Source: Heterotrichella gracilis
Lineage: Eukaryota > Sar > Xanthophyceae > Tribonematales > Xanthonemataceae
Direction: 5' to 3'
DNA length: 64,000 bases
Assembly: GCA_032358255.1 (NCBI GenBank)
Contig: JAULBX010020077.1
Location: 1 to 64,000, forward strand
How positions within the stretch are numbered: the stretch's first letter is position 1; each line of letters starts with the position of its first letter. Of the stretch, positions 50,586 through 62,801 are shown piece after piece. Below the pieces are notes generated by a model. It made no database searches. It was not told where the DNA came from and saw only the letters and a program-made list of their open reading frames with translations. The position numbers and the translations under genes are program-made.

Positions 50586-50806
50586 ACCTCCACCAGGTGT
50601 AGTGATTGGCAGTTGGCATACACTGCCAGTAACTTGGTGCGATTCATGCGCGCTACCACTGCCAGTCCTGGGTTTGTGGAGAGCAGATTGAAATTAGTTT
50701 ATCCACCTGATGATGTTGCATTCAGCGTTTTTTCTATATTAAACAGTTTGCCTGAAGTTGTAGTTTGCTGTCAGAACATCACCCAGCCATATTGTACATG
50801 CCGTTG

Positions 50807-50932
50807 ATTAAATTTGCAGGCGGTGGGATGCCACCAGTGATCCCAAGTCACACGGTGACGCTGCGCAGCATGATGCGCACTACCATGTAGCTTGTGATTC
50901 ACTGATGGCATCCCACGGCCTGCGAATTTAAT
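50807..50932. mobile_element. Foldback/MITE-like element
   Basis: The arms at 50807-50852 and 50887-50932 are inverted repeats of about 46 bases with roughly six differences (left ATTAAATTTGCAGGCGGTGG; right arm reversed ATTAAATTCGCAGGCCGTGG). The ~34-bp centre includes GACGCTGCGCAGCATGATGC. There is no coding capacity. Size and structure match a miniature inverted-repeat transposable element. A target-site duplication is not certain: the flanks are TTG and TCA. Confidence 0.75.
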
Positions 50933-51654
50933 TCATGGTGCCCAAGTACAGTCAGTAACTGCCACAGTATGCTGACCACCTCATGGTCCACATGCATTCC
51001 TGCGTGATAATCATTCAGGCAACCGTCGTGAACAGTTCACAACCATGAGTTGCATCCATTTAATATTCAAAATTCAGGTACACACTCGTGCGCACCCAAA
51101 GCGCAGGCCGGCTCTCTAGGACTGGTCCAGGAGTCAAGGTTGACAGCTATAGGCCACTGTCAATTGTCACGCACGTACGTTTAATTTGCATGTTGTTGAC
51201 ATGAAAGAAACTTCAAGAAAGGGATGCACAAAGGCAGAGTTAGGCCCCCGAGGGCCCTTTGCTCGCACCAAGGCACCCCATGGGCCAGGCTGTGCAACCA
51301 GGCGTTTTGCCAGAACGGCTGGTCCTGCACAGATAACAAATTGGAATCTGAATGGCATATACCCTATAGCATTGCCATCATCATGGCAAAACACGTATGC
51401 TGGATTGTGGAAGTGGTTCTAGAAGACTTCGAGGGTAGGCCAGTCCTCCTCAGAGCGTTCTAGTACTGTACCAGGTGCTGCTTTCATACCCGTGCCATTG
51501 CTTTAACTATATTAGTATATAGTGTTACCCATCAATGCAATCAATCTGCGGCAGATTCTGAACTCCCCTCGCCCGCACTAAGGGAGCAAGGCTGCAGAAA
51601 CGGCAGGCCGCCGCTACTGTTTACATTGCTGGCTCGGCCCCTGCCCTGTTGGCC

Positions 51655-51705
51655 CCTGTCTCTCTGCCGCCATGTGCTGCTGGAGCTCCATGCGGGCGTG
51701 GGCAA
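51655..51705 (-). repeat. Echo of the SET gene last exon
   Basis: GCCATGTGCTGCTGGAGCTC and CATGCGGGCGTGGGCAA resemble 51810-51848 in the last exon (GCCATGTGCTCCTGGAGCTC). It lies beyond the stop on the gene strand, so it is a 3'-flank echo. Confidence 0.8.
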
Positions 51706-51771
51706 TGGGACATATCATCCCCCCCCACTCCCATTCTCCGAATGCAAGTTTGCTGCCACAATCAGGCACCG

Positions 51772-54700
51772 CTACTGCCCAGCTCGCTGGCTTGCCCCCT
51801 GCCGCTCCTTTGCCATGTGCTCCTGGAGCTCCATGCGTGCCCGGGCAAGGTAGGCGCGCGCCAGCAGCTTCTGGGCCGCGCGGTACACCACACACGCGCG
51901 CAAGGGGCCTGCTAAGCTATCGTCCTGCAATCAACACACAAAGCACACTGAAATCACGGATCTGGGAAATGACGGATGAAAGCGCGGGCGAAAGAGCGGA
52001 GAGAAAACGATTTGACACAGTTAACCAACCACAGGCATTCATTTGCTTGTGATGCAAATTCGTCCCTGGTTGGACAGATCATGGACGCTAGTGGACGCTG
52101 CAAAGCGTGAAATGACCCCGATTAGAATTTCTTTGACAGGTTTGTGGCGACCCACGCCGTAACAGCACCCGGCAGTGCCACCCAGCCTGGCACATGCTGC
52201 CAGCAGGGCCCCGAGACAATCAGCAGTTCAAATGTCAACATCAAGTTTGTCCGATGAAACCAATCTATCTGCAAACAGTGGTGGCATGGCACGTCTAATT
52301 GCTGACCTTGCTGTTCTGCCGGAATGCATGACCTCACTCGCTTACCTGCAACATGCGCATGTCATCCTCCAGCGCCCCCTTCCCCTCCTCTCCCTCCATA
52401 CCAAATACCTTGACCTCAAGCAGGCGCACCACGGTGGTCAGCACAGCCATGCGCAACTGATGTACTTCAACTGCAAGGGGGATGGGGTAGTGGGTAAGCA
52501 CGGATGGCAACTTGGAGGGAAGAGCCGCTTTCACTTGCGCAGAACCACCTGCTAAGACTCGCGTGCTGGCAGCACAGCTTTGAGCATGCGCAGGATTACA
52601 ATTCGTACGCGATCAGACGCGATACATGCTTTTATGGAAATTACTCGCGCAAACCAAATTTTGCAGTGTTTGTAAGAACAAAGGACCGCCTTCTTTTCTT
52701 ATTTCAGTGGAGCATACATACAGGCATGCATTGGATTTAGGTAGCGCACTTGTCGCCCACCGGTCCTGCTCACAATTGGCTGCATTCAGTTTGGCGTGGC
52801 TTCATCGTCCACGAGATTTCCAATTTCCAGACTCAAATTTTAAACCTCATTGGTTTTTGGACGGGCATGGGGAAGGTAGCGCACCAGGCGGTCGCTGCAG
52901 CGGCTTGCCATTGGCTGCCTCCAGTGCCTGCAGCTCCTCCGCCAGCTGGCGCGGCTCCATCATCATGACCTCCAGGGTGCGCACCACATCCTGCACAAGG
53001 GTTTCATTAGGGTTCCCATGTGGGGGTTTGTTGGGGTAACCACAAGCCTAGGGTTTATATGAGGGTTTTTTACACCTACACCACATCCTGGGTAGCATAC
53101 AGGGTTTGCTCAATTAGGTTTTCAACACACACCACACCATTACAGGCTGCCAACGAGGAGCCCATCAGAGTTTCCAATTCGAGCCACAAGCCTGAAACCT
53201 CAAAACCCTGCACAACCCTGTACCCCAAACCCCTAAACCCCCCTCACCTGCGGGATTTCAGCTGCCTCCCATTGGCCCTGCTGCAGCAAGGGGGTGGTGG
53301 GGAAGAAAAGCTGCGGGCGCAGGCCAATCGCACCCAGGATCCCCAGCCTGGCACCCATCACGGGGTCCTGATCCTCTGAGGGGGGCAGGGGGAGCGCAAC
53401 CATGAGCTGGTCGTGGGGGTTGCCCTCGATTGCAAACCCTGCAGTAGGGTAATCGATGGGTTAGTGTTACTCACAGGATTTGACAATCCCCATGTTCAGA
53501 AAAGATGTGCACATCGTGATTGGTTACAGCAGACAGCAGCATAGTGCAAGGGAGGGCTATGGAGTATCAAGGGGGCCGCGGCACGGCTAGAGCACAAGGG
53601 GAGGTACCACAATCACAGCAGGCTCGGAGGAACAATGGGAGGGTACAAAAAATAAATAAAATAAATAAATAACTACGCAGCCTGTCCTTGAGAGGCTACA
53701 CATCAACAGCTGGGGACGGTTGGGGAGGTACCATATGCAAACAGCAGCTCCTCGTTGCTTTTCTGTCCATAGCTGATACTGAGCTCAGTCCCCGGGACTC
53801 GGACCGCCATGTCGCACACCAGGCACACCTGCGTCTGGGACCAGGTGGGGGGAGATGCCCAGTCAGTGATTTTATTGGTTATATCATGTAACCTCTGGCA
53901 ATCTCGGCAACTTGCTTGACTAAATCAACATTGGCAAGCGATCGGCATGAGAAAGCTATTTAACCTGCCAGGGTTCTGACTGCTGAAGGTGCTGTGCTGT
54001 AAATAATCGGTATTGCGGCTGTAAACATAATTGTGAATGTGATTGTGATTGTGATTGACAAATAGTGTCACTGTACCTGGCTCTTCCCGCACACTGACCA
54101 TGCACCGTAATTCTATATTAAATGCAATTTGCGGTTGTATTTACAATTTTGATTGCTGGAGCATGTCAGTATGCAAGGCAGGGGACTGTGATCGCAACAA
54201 TGGATAGTATAAGTGTAATCGTATCTGGCAATAGCTGTAATTGTGATTGTCACTGTACCGTACCTGGCTCTTCCCGCACACTGACCATGCACAGGATGGG
54301 TCTGCCCGGTGGTTGCAGAAGTCCAAGCCGGTCACTATCCCCTCCTGCATTTCTTCCTTGTCCCCCCCTCTCAACCCTTGCACAGGGATGTTCATGCCTC
54401 GGGACCTACACAGGGACTAAAAGGTAAATAGGCTTTCTTATTGACATGCGTCTATAAGCATTACAGCCACATGTTTGTCTGTAAAAATGTACTCCAGCAA
54501 TATGTGCACAACCCCAGCACCCCTGCCCCCCCATCCGTCACACCCACACCCCCACCTAGTACCCCCCACCCCCACGCACAGTACCCCCACACCCACCCAC
54601 AGTACCCCCCACACCCACCAGAAGATGGTGCTTGCCCACATGAGGTCCTGCAGGCTCAGCTGCCTGCTGCAACCCCCCGCCGATAGCAGTCGGGAAGCTA

Positions 54701-56612
54701 TCGGCTGAAGCACCCGCCACTCACGCGCCAACGCCGCTCTCCGCAACCTGATGGTGCAGGGGGGGGCAACAGGTGGTGATGCAGGGGTCTTTAAATCAGT
54801 GGCAAATGCACCAAATTGCTTTCAATCACGCAGGTGCCTTTCTAGACGCGACGGTACTAGGCGACACACACTCTGGAGAGCAGTGTGAAAGGTGAAGTAA
54901 AGCAAACACTCAAGAATAAAAAAGCTAGCCATGGCTCAATTTTTACTTCGATCTACTTTATTTTTTACTCACTGTGTTGCCTTGTGTAGCGTTGTCCCCT
55001 TGAGCTCATCAAGCTGATCATCACTGCAAACAAGGGGATGATGACAGTGAAGTGATCGATCAGAACGTGGAAGCATGTGGCACTGAGAAAGTACCAGGCA
55101 TGGTGCTGCACCTGTCACTTGCCTGAAGTACAGCGGTATGTCAAACTCCTGTGGGAGGCTGCTGATCCATCCATGCCACTCTGAGCTGCTGCCGCGTAAC
55201 CTGCATAAGATAGCGCTTTAGCAACATCCTATGGGACTTCCATTATATTCTGGTATTGTAGATAATAAGCAGCGGCAATGCAGATATCACCACGTTTCAA
55301 CTTGCACATGACTATGAACAATGGGGTTAGGATGCAACTTTGCAGGCTTGATTGACTTCCAGCAGCCTATATTCACAGTATAATACATTTGACATTTAGG
55401 CACAGGGCAGGATTTGTCACCGTAAGTGTGGTTGCGACGAGTGTACCTGATGGCGTTGCATGTGTAGGGCTTAGGGTTTAGGGTTTAGGGTTTAGGACAG
55501 GCCTGAGGTGTGTCATATGACCAGGATTGAGGCCCACAGCTGTGTCCAGGGTTTGGGTGCAGGGTTTTGCATGGGGGATTAGGGTTTAGGGTATAGGGTA
55601 CGTTCCGGCGTACCGCTCAACTGCCAGGCACAGTATGACCAGCGTCCTGTCGTCCACAGCTCCTGCAGCACCACAACACATGAGTTATGTGACATAACGC
55701 CCTTGTCACCTCCAATGCAGCGTTGCGTGGACATGGATTGCAGAGGTCCAAACTGCTGAGCAACGAAAGCCTTGTAAGCTGTCAACAGGATGGTCCTGCG
55801 CATCGCATAACTTGCGTCTTGTCCACACCTGTTTTGCGCAGCTCAGCATACAGTGGGCCCACGCCAGGCTGCGACACGATGGTTTCAGGTATCAGGGATG
55901 TCGCCAGCGGGAACTGGGCTGCTAGGCAGCTGGTTTTGGCCTTAGTAAGGGTTGTCCAGAAGCCCTGCAGCAGTCCCGGGGCGCACTTTGTGTGCAGCGA
56001 CTGCCTGCTGTGCATCCCCCGATGACCATCCTGGTCAGTGCCACAAAGCCCAGAAGTAAGGGGTTGCAGCTGTATGGGAAGCATATTATGCTGGGTATAT
56101 GAGTGCTGGTTGGTTTGTAGCGGAAGTGAGCAGTCTGGGGTGTATGCGCTGATACAAGCATACAAGATGCATGCCAATGTGGATGCTTGGGTGTACGCTG
56201 CAAGCCTGTTCCATACAACACAAGTATATGTGGTGGTTCTGTAGCATATATTAAGCATCGCCTGCGGTGTGGCCGACACGTTTGCAGCGGTGCAATTTTG
56301 CATGCATGCATGTGCCATGTACCACAACCTTGGGCTTGTTCAAACTGAAGGTACCTGCTCGATGATATCTACATCCTGCACGTCGGCACCCCTGTCGCTC
56401 AACCACTGCTTCAGCCTATCCACTTGATCGTGAGGTGCTTGCGGGGCATCGCATGTCGCCCACGTCAGCCCCACTATTGCGCTCAGTGCTGCGGCGGCAG
56501 CGGCCGGAAACCAGGCACGAGTTTTGTCTGCACTGAACCCGCTTGTTTGCCTGCCTACAGCGCTGCGTTCAAGAGCCGAGGACAGCTGTTTCGGGATTCG
56601 TGTGGCCCACAT
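51772..56612 (-). CDS. SET-domain protein lysine methyltransferase (Rubisco LSMT/SETD family)
   Basis: Twelve exons on the minus strand: 56355-56612, 55829-56000, 55602-55662, 55123-55200, 54973-55023, 54619-54747, 54264-54405, 53732-53834, 53248-53438, 52885-52990, 52346-52470 and 51772-51924. Total 1569 nt (522 aa). The N-terminus is basic and followed by a hydrophobic segment (AAAAAALSAIVGLTWA), consistent with an organelle leader or membrane anchor. Family hallmarks: WISSLPQEFDIPLYF, the SET motif DFCNH (~278-282) for SAM binding, and ELSISYGQKSNEELLFAYG (catalytic Tyr ~319), then the helical substrate-binding domain ending VVYRAAQKLLARAYL. Enzymes of this family methylate Rubisco, aldolase or other lysines; the substrate here is unknown. 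Intron 4 uses a GC donor (CAG|GCAAGT). The exon 2 acceptor was chosen by phase and is the least certain junction. Confidence 0.85.
54065..54115 (-). repeat. Echo of SET gene exon 7 end
   Basis: TGTACCTGGCTCTTCCCGCA then CACTGACCATGCACCGTAAT copies the exon 7 end with donor (54259-54297). It lies downstream on the gene strand, inside intron 7, next to GTGATTGTGATTGTGATT simple repeats. Confidence 0.88.
55468..55500. repeat. Interstitial telomere-type repeat (TTTAGGG)n
   Basis: GCTTAGGG is followed by TTTAGGGTTTAGGGTTTAGG, about four tandem units, in an intron of the SET gene. It is among the longest pure runs of the motif in the window. Similar 2-3 unit runs occur near 1202, 8043, 8728, 11502, 20166, 20222, 27906, 31528 and 49600. 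Confidence 0.9.
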
Positions 56613-57105
56613 GGTGGTGATGGGTTCATGTATACGGGTGTGTGTGGAAGCACTATATGAAGGGTATGCTTGTTGGGAAAGGGTTCAGTCTTTTTGCTAC
56701 AACCCTGTGCGTCAAAGTGCAGGACAAGTGTGAGAGCACCAAAGGCATTTGCCTTGCCGAAATTGCAGTTTATTTCGGAAAAATAAACGTTTATGAAAAA
56801 CGTTTTTTCCCCGAAATTCCAGGATAAGCCTCGAGTCGCCACTAAAGGCTTGCATTCATGCGCTAATCTAGTTTTGCATACTTTGTCACTCTTTATCTCG
56901 GCGCTTGGCGAATGCACACCTTCTTCTCAGCATACTCTTTGCGTTCAGTAGTTGAATGAGAAGAACCCATCGCCCAACCCAGACAGTGCGCACATGTGCA
57001 ACCAGCGAGACTCCCAGCACTTAATCTCCCACTGAGCACTACCGAGGACGCTTGCGGGCGTGAATCAACCGCTTGCATATTGGATAAACTTGCAAGGGCG
57101 TAACC
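56613..57105. promoter_or_regulatory. Divergent promoter region, SET gene / plastid protein
   Basis: This 493-bp spacer separates the two starts. An AT-rich stretch with inverted symmetry occurs at 56765-56815 (AAAAATAAACGTTTATGAAAA...CGTTTTTT). No named element was assigned. Confidence 0.45.
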
Positions 57106-60100
57106 ATGCAGACTACTGTCGCGCGGGTGCCTTGCGCAGTCTGTTTCCGACACAATGGCACCAGGCATCTAGCTAGCAGCACTGTGTCAACCAGCGGCTT
57201 GATGGGGGTGCTGCAACGCCACAGAGGTAATGCGGGGAAGTAGCTGGAGAGGTGGTGTGTGACATAGGGTCATACGAGGGAGCGCTAAGTGTGGGCTAGG
57301 GGCCACAGTGGATGCAGGCCCTGCAAGGGCTGGGCTTGCAGCACCCCATAGTTAGCTAGCTGGTAGCACAAACTAACAGCCAACGCATCTGCCAGGCATT
57401 GCATATTGCATCTTGGTGCAGCCATAACGCTGCCCCATTGCAACTTACATCACACACACTAGCCAGGTACATGCTCCATATCAACCATGCCAGCTCCCCA
57501 CCCCACCCACATCATGCTGCTCCAGCACACCCCCACCCACCTCCCTCTTCATCCCTTGCACCCACGTCTTCAATACAACGTGCTGCCCAAACCACGTCTT
57601 CAATACACCATGCTGCCCCCACAGGGCCAACTCTCCCCCGGCAACGGCTACTCCGGCAGCGCACAGCAGCCCAGGCGGATGGCTCAGTGGCCAATGACGG
57701 AACCCTTGACACCGCGCCAGTAGCGGTGGTTGAAAGTGCTGCAGAGGAGGTGGCGACGCTGGCAACTGCCCCCCATGAACAGTACAGCGAGACAGTGGAG
57801 GTGGCGCAGGCGAGGGGGAAAGCGGTGCCTGCCCAAGGGGAGACGGTACAGGTAATGGGGGGAGGGGTGTACCCGTACTGTATGGGTTGTAGGTTGTATA
57901 ACACAGGTGTGGAATGTACTGGGATTGGGCGCTGTAGGGGATGGGAGCAGTGCTGCGCAGTTATGGGCATTGTGCAGGCAATCTACCCTGTGATCTCTAG
58001 AGGGTGCGGACACTGTGCGGTGCACGGCTGAACCCTAAACCCTGCGTGTGGTGCAGGAAGTCAACCTACATGTATGGAAAGTGTACAGGTTGGGCACTGG
58101 TATACATACAGCTATGCGCAGTGCCCGTGCTCCTGCAAGCCTGAACCCTAAAGCCTGGACCCTAAACCCTAAGTCATGTACCCTGAACCCTAAAACCCCT
58201 GCAGAGCGTGCCACCGCGTACAACGCGCGCAAGTCTTCGGGATGCCAACCCTAACCCTAGACCCTAGACCCTAAAACCCCTCTGCCGCAGGGCGTGCCGC
58301 CGGTGCAGCGCGCGCGCGACTTCTTGGACGCCAACCCCGGTGCACGCCTGGGCGCTGCGGCGGCTGCCACCTTCCTCCTGGGTACCTTTGTCATCGCGCT
58401 GGTTCGCTTCACGCGCAAGTACAACTCCCCCCGGGCCAAGCGCGTGCGCAATGTGAACAAGAACAAGCTCATCGTGGAGAGTTTGAACGAGTACCTGCCC
58501 AGCAACCGCTTCGAGCTGACGCCAGGTGCGAAGGGGAAAAGTAACAGAGTGCTCTTGGATGGAAACGGGACGGGGATTGGCTGTGATGCCATGCAGGAGT
58601 GGTGTGGGGGGTGGGTGGGTAGGTGGGTGGGTGGCACACCACACGCATGGTGGCATGTCACCTGTACCATCGTCTGAGGGGCGATGGTCTCTCAAATCGC
58701 ACTCACCCACCCTCTCACTCACCTGCATTCGCGGCCATGCACACCATACCCATCGCACGCCATGTATCCTGCCCCCCCCTCCCCACCCAATCCCACCCCT
58801 ACCTGCAGCTGCGGCACTCGAGCCGAGCATCGCACCGCACCGCACCACACGCACTGCCGCATCGCACCACCGCCCCCACCACGGCCTCCACCACCACCAG
58901 CATCACCACCACCGCACCCACCCCTCACCAACCCCCCACCGCCGCAGCCGCAATACGTGTGATGACTGGATTGAGCGCGGGGAAGGTGCCCCCCATGTCA
59001 CCACCGCCCCACACTTTTGCCCGCACACAACTTACGTACCTCGTGGCATCCCACCACATGCAATGTCATGACCACCACTACCACCACCACCATTACACCA
59101 GCACACCTGCAGCCGCAGCCACGACTACTCCTCATGCGCACCGGGTTCGCCCTTAACCACCCACCACCGGGGCTGCATGCACACCATTCCTCACACACCG
59201 CCCACGCCAACCCCTCCCCACACCATCGACCCCATCGCACCCCCTACCACAGCCGTGCTGGGCAGAAGACTGGCATCACAGCATCATAATGTTCTTCCTG
59301 ATTATGTGATTGATTATGTGATTTGTTCTCCCTGATTGTGTGTTCCCCCCCCCCACCCGCTCCACTCCGCCACCACAAACCCATGCACCCTGCGCGCATC
59401 ACACCACCACGGCACCCACACACACCTACACCTGCGGCCACACACTTTATCAACCCCACCACACAAGCACCCGTTAACTCACTCCACCACGCCCCCACCG
59501 CAGCCGTGGCGCGCGTGCTACGCATGAAGACCGGCTTCAGCGCTGTGGAGGTGTTCCGCAAGTATCTGTGGTTCCTGCTGCGGGAGCGCAAGTTCGACCA
59601 GGAGGCGGTGAATGACCTGGTGTATCTCAAGGCAATCCTGGAGCTCACGGACGAGGAGGTGGGTGGGTGGGGATGGTTGTGGATGTCGGTGAATGGGGTG
59701 GGGTGGGGTAGGAGGGTGGTGTGTGGTGTGTGGGGGTTGGGGCTGGGTGCAGTGGAGTGTTGCGCAAGGATCTGTGGTTCTTGCTGTGGGGGCGCACGTT
59801 TGTTTAGGGAGGCGGTGAATGACCTGGTGTACCTCAAGGCAATCCTGGAGCTCACGGACGAGGTGGGTGGTGGACTGAGGCGGGGGTGTTGAGGGCGGCG
59901 CCTGCTAAGGGTAATGAGATGATAAATACCTTTTCATATAAGATATAGTACTAGTTAAGAATGATAATTATTATATTTCTTAAAAATGTTTCTACTATCA
60001 ATACCCTTGGCTTCATGCACAACGCACTGCTACTGCATATCCATCTGGGTGGGGCACTCAAAGGCATCAATCTGGGCAGCGTCAGTGCATCGCCAGCGCT

Positions 60101-61271
60101 AGTGCATTCCCGGAGGGCATTGTTTAAGGGCTGGGGATGATGGGGTGCCTTCTAGCCTTGTGTGGGAGTGGGAATGGGAAAAGAAAGTGATTTTACATCA
60201 TATTTCGTAATATTTTTTTGATGTTTTGTGCTGCGCCAGGTTGCCAGCGCCATCAAAGAGCGTGCGGAGCGCATCTACGAGAAGTACGGCAACGTCATGC
60301 TAGACACAGAGGGCATGACCAAGGCAGGCATCGACCGCAAGGCCACGGCCCGAGCGCTGTTCTCAAAGCTGCTGTTCTTGGCAGGTGTGTGTGTGTGTGT
60401 GTGTGTTGATGTGAGTGGGTGGATGCACAACTGCTGCTTCTTGCTGAGCAAGGACAGCTCATTCCAACTCAATGTCCACTCCATTGCACCGTCAAGGGTC
60501 AATTCATGGCAGAGCTCCACCAATTGAATTGGTGTGGATCCTCACCTGTTTGGTCATCCGGCTGTGGCGCTGAAATGCACTGACATTCCCATGCACGTCT
60601 GCCATCCACCTTGGTATTGGGCTCTAGCCTCCTGACCTCCCTAAACCCTAAACCCTTCACCACCACCCCCCTGCTCCTGCAGAGTCGGACTCGATGCTGA
60701 CTCAGGACAGCGAGGTGACCAAGGCCATGGACATCCCCGGGGTGTTTGGCGCCACCAGCGATGACACCAACCAGCTGAGGATTGTGAGCTTGTACGAGGT
60801 GGGTGGAGTTGTGTTGGTACAGCATCACTCCTTGAATGTCGGCGCCGGGGCTGCTTTCCATGTGTGGGCACATTCGAATTGCTGTCAAAGTGTGGGCACC
60901 TCAGAACAGCGATTTTGAGAGTTGAGGCTGTACCATAACGCTGGGGGTTGCGCCATGTGTCTCGTGCACGCTAGGGGTGCTCTCCATGCCTGGCACCTCA
61001 GAACAGCAACTGCGGACAGCCAGGCAAGTTTGTGCTTCTCTAGACGCTGGTTGATATTCTCGTAGAAGTGACCATGTTTGAGCTTTGGGAGAGGGTATAG
61101 GGTGTAGGGTTTTGGTCTTAAAGGCAGAAGCTACCACATCCAAGCCCCTTCCATTGGTTGAAGGCTTCCAAATCGCACAACTGACCGCCTCATTTCATGG
61201 CTGCGTAGGTTGATCTGGACCGATTGTCTGCGATGCCAACCACAGATGAGGGCTATGATCAAAGCAGCTGA
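57106..61271 (+). CDS. Plastid-targeted single-pass membrane protein of unknown function
   Basis: Seven exons: 57106-57226, 57625-57851, 58291-58525, 59504-59658, 60240-60384, 60683-60798 and 61209-61271 (1062 nt, 353 aa, phases consistent). The leader (MQTTVARVPCAVCFRHNGTR...) is basic and Ser/Thr-rich, like a chloroplast transit peptide. An acidic Ala/Val-rich linker follows. One membrane helix lies near residues 135-155 (LGAAAAATFLLGTFVIALVR), then a basic stop-transfer segment. The C-terminal half is an ordered helical region (VEVFRKYLWFLLRERKF; ELTDEEVASAIKERAERIYE; RKATARALFSKLLFLAE) that looks like a conserved green-lineage domain. I cannot name the family with confidence. Intron 3 holds several copies of the exon 4 acceptor. 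Confidence 0.75.
58190..58245 (+). repeat. Echo of exon 3 start of the plastid protein gene
   Basis: CCTAAAACCCCTGCAGAGCG then TGCCACCGCGTACAACGCGC resembles the exon 3 start (58271-58330: CCTAAAACCCCTCTGCCGCA). Both copies are preceded by the same CCCTAAACCCT-type sequence. Confidence 0.75.
58945..59280 (+). repeat. Three echoes of exon 4 acceptor of the plastid protein gene
   Basis: Diverged copies of the exon 4 start (CAGCCGTGGCGCGCGTGCTA) occur at 58945-58990, 59116-59150 and 59249-59280, each beginning CAGCC and retaining fragments such as GACTGGATTGAGCGCGG or ACCGGGTTCGCC. The linkers are CAC/CCA-rich. The true acceptor is at 59503. Confidence 0.7.
59752..59880 (+). repeat. Echo of exon 4 end of the plastid protein gene
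   Basis: GCGCAAGGATCTGTGGTTCT and then GAGGCGGTGAATGACCTGGT with CTCAAGGCAATCCTGGAGCT copy 59550-59660, including the donor context GGACGAGGTGGGTGG. A TTTAG interrupts the frame. Identity is high over the second half. Confidence 0.93.
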
Positions 61272-62801
61272 GGCGGAATGTTGGCGTCCTAGCAGTGTCA
61301 TGTTGTAGCATTTGGGGTCCTTGGGATCAGCAAGCGGGGGAGGGGATGCACATTCCCGGGATTAGCAGCGAGATGGGGATGCAGATTGTGGGTCCTTGGG
61401 ATCAGCAAGCGGGGGAGGGGATGCACATTATTAATTCCGGAGATAAGCAATGGCGATGCAGAGTGTGGGGCCCTGGGACGAACAGCTAGGTGAAGATGCG
61501 CAATGCCACTGGCTCACTACTGTGACATGCAGCAGCCCATGCGACGCGTATCAATGCACGCACGCACAAAAGTGTGGGCGGCGCATGCGTTGGTAGTGCA
61601 CAGTGGGAAGGAGTGGCATGTGTTGGTGGGGGGAGGCATGCTTGGGGATCCCAGGAGCGTGAGTGGGCAACAAGGCGATTTCCAGGTTGCATGCACACTC
61701 CATCGCCAAGGGCGAATGGAGTGAATGGAAATTGCCAGCCAGCCCATTGTCTGTGGAGATCAGCTGTCACTGTTGGGCTCGTATCCGTGCTGCTAGAGTT
61801 CACTCTTTTACGGAACCTGCAGCTGGGGCAGCACAACTTCAGTGCAATTTGACAATCAACGGCGTTTTTGCATCTTGAGTGTACCTATGGTGCCGGTGAT
61901 GGGGACAGAAGCTAGCAAGTGAAGTATGAACACAGGCGCAATGTACACACTTTTGTGCTGCTATTGCCTCTATGTAAGGCTGGTGGCTACACGCTTACAT
62001 TTTTGCATGAAAACCCCCCGCATTCCGGGGCCCACCTGGCTGGTTGTGGGCAGGCCCTCAAGAAATGTGAATGATGTGAAGCGCGCATACAACCGGTGGC
62101 GTGGCGGCCATGCCACCGTGCATGGTGCCAGCATCCCAGGTGCATGTCTAGAGTTCTCTAGCACCTGGACCATTGGGGCATGGGCTGATATCGCAGGGTC
62201 CTTTGAAGAATGTAAGAGTCTTGTGGATTACTTTTCAAACTGTTTTAATTCACCAGGCTTTGCCCGCTTGGTGTCCCTTGATGGCAGTGCCATGGGCAGT
62301 GACCAGTCTGAAGCACAGGTGGGTTGATCAGCCTTTCTCAGGGTCTGGGTGATTGTGTGCAGCTGAATGGTGGACTGAGGGGCCTTCTGCCTTTGTGGCT
62401 GCAACCACGGCCATGCACTGCAGACGCTCAGGGTGCCATTTCCTCAACCCCCTGTCCCTGGGAACCGCCTCTCGGGACTGTGCTCCTACAAAAAGCTAAC
62501 CAAGCCTCGAGGTGGTGCCACGTCGGCCAAATATACTGTTCACATGGGCTGCCACGTCATCCGGTTGCAAATCCCCCTCATATCGAGTTCCCTGCGTTTC
62601 CTGGCCATGCTATGCCCCCCCTGGCCCAGGCTGGAGAAATCCTTATCCGATTGGCTGCGGCCAGATCCGAAAGAACAAAAACAGGCTCGCCCAAACAGCG
62701 AAGCTCGTGCACCTTCAAGAGCAACCGCATTGCCCTGGCAGCGTCCACTTTACCCGACTGGACACAGACCCTCCCCAGCAGGCTCTGCAGTCGTTGCCAC
62801 G
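61272..62801. other. Spacer upstream of PsbO
   Basis: This contains a duplicated segment TCCTTGGGATCAGCAAGCGG / GGGAGGGGATGCACATT at 61318-61350 and 61391-61425. The open frame at 61926-62327 shows no recognisable domain. The 3' part should hold the PsbO promoter and 5'-UTR; no specific element was assigned. Confidence 0.5.

Larger units (their letters stand above)
50586..51771. other. Convergent spacer between MTR4 and the SET gene
   Basis: This contains the foldback element at 50807-50932 and an echo of the SET last exon near 51655-51705. The rest is unassigned and shows no conserved coding segment. Confidence 0.55.

Noticed and set aside
55468-55500. TTTAGGG runs as true telomere or centromere
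   Set aside because: They are only 1-4 units long and lie inside introns of intact genes.
61926-62327. 133-codon open frame upstream of PsbO
   Set aside because: No domain, no supporting splice context and no codon bias like PsbO; not supported as a gene.
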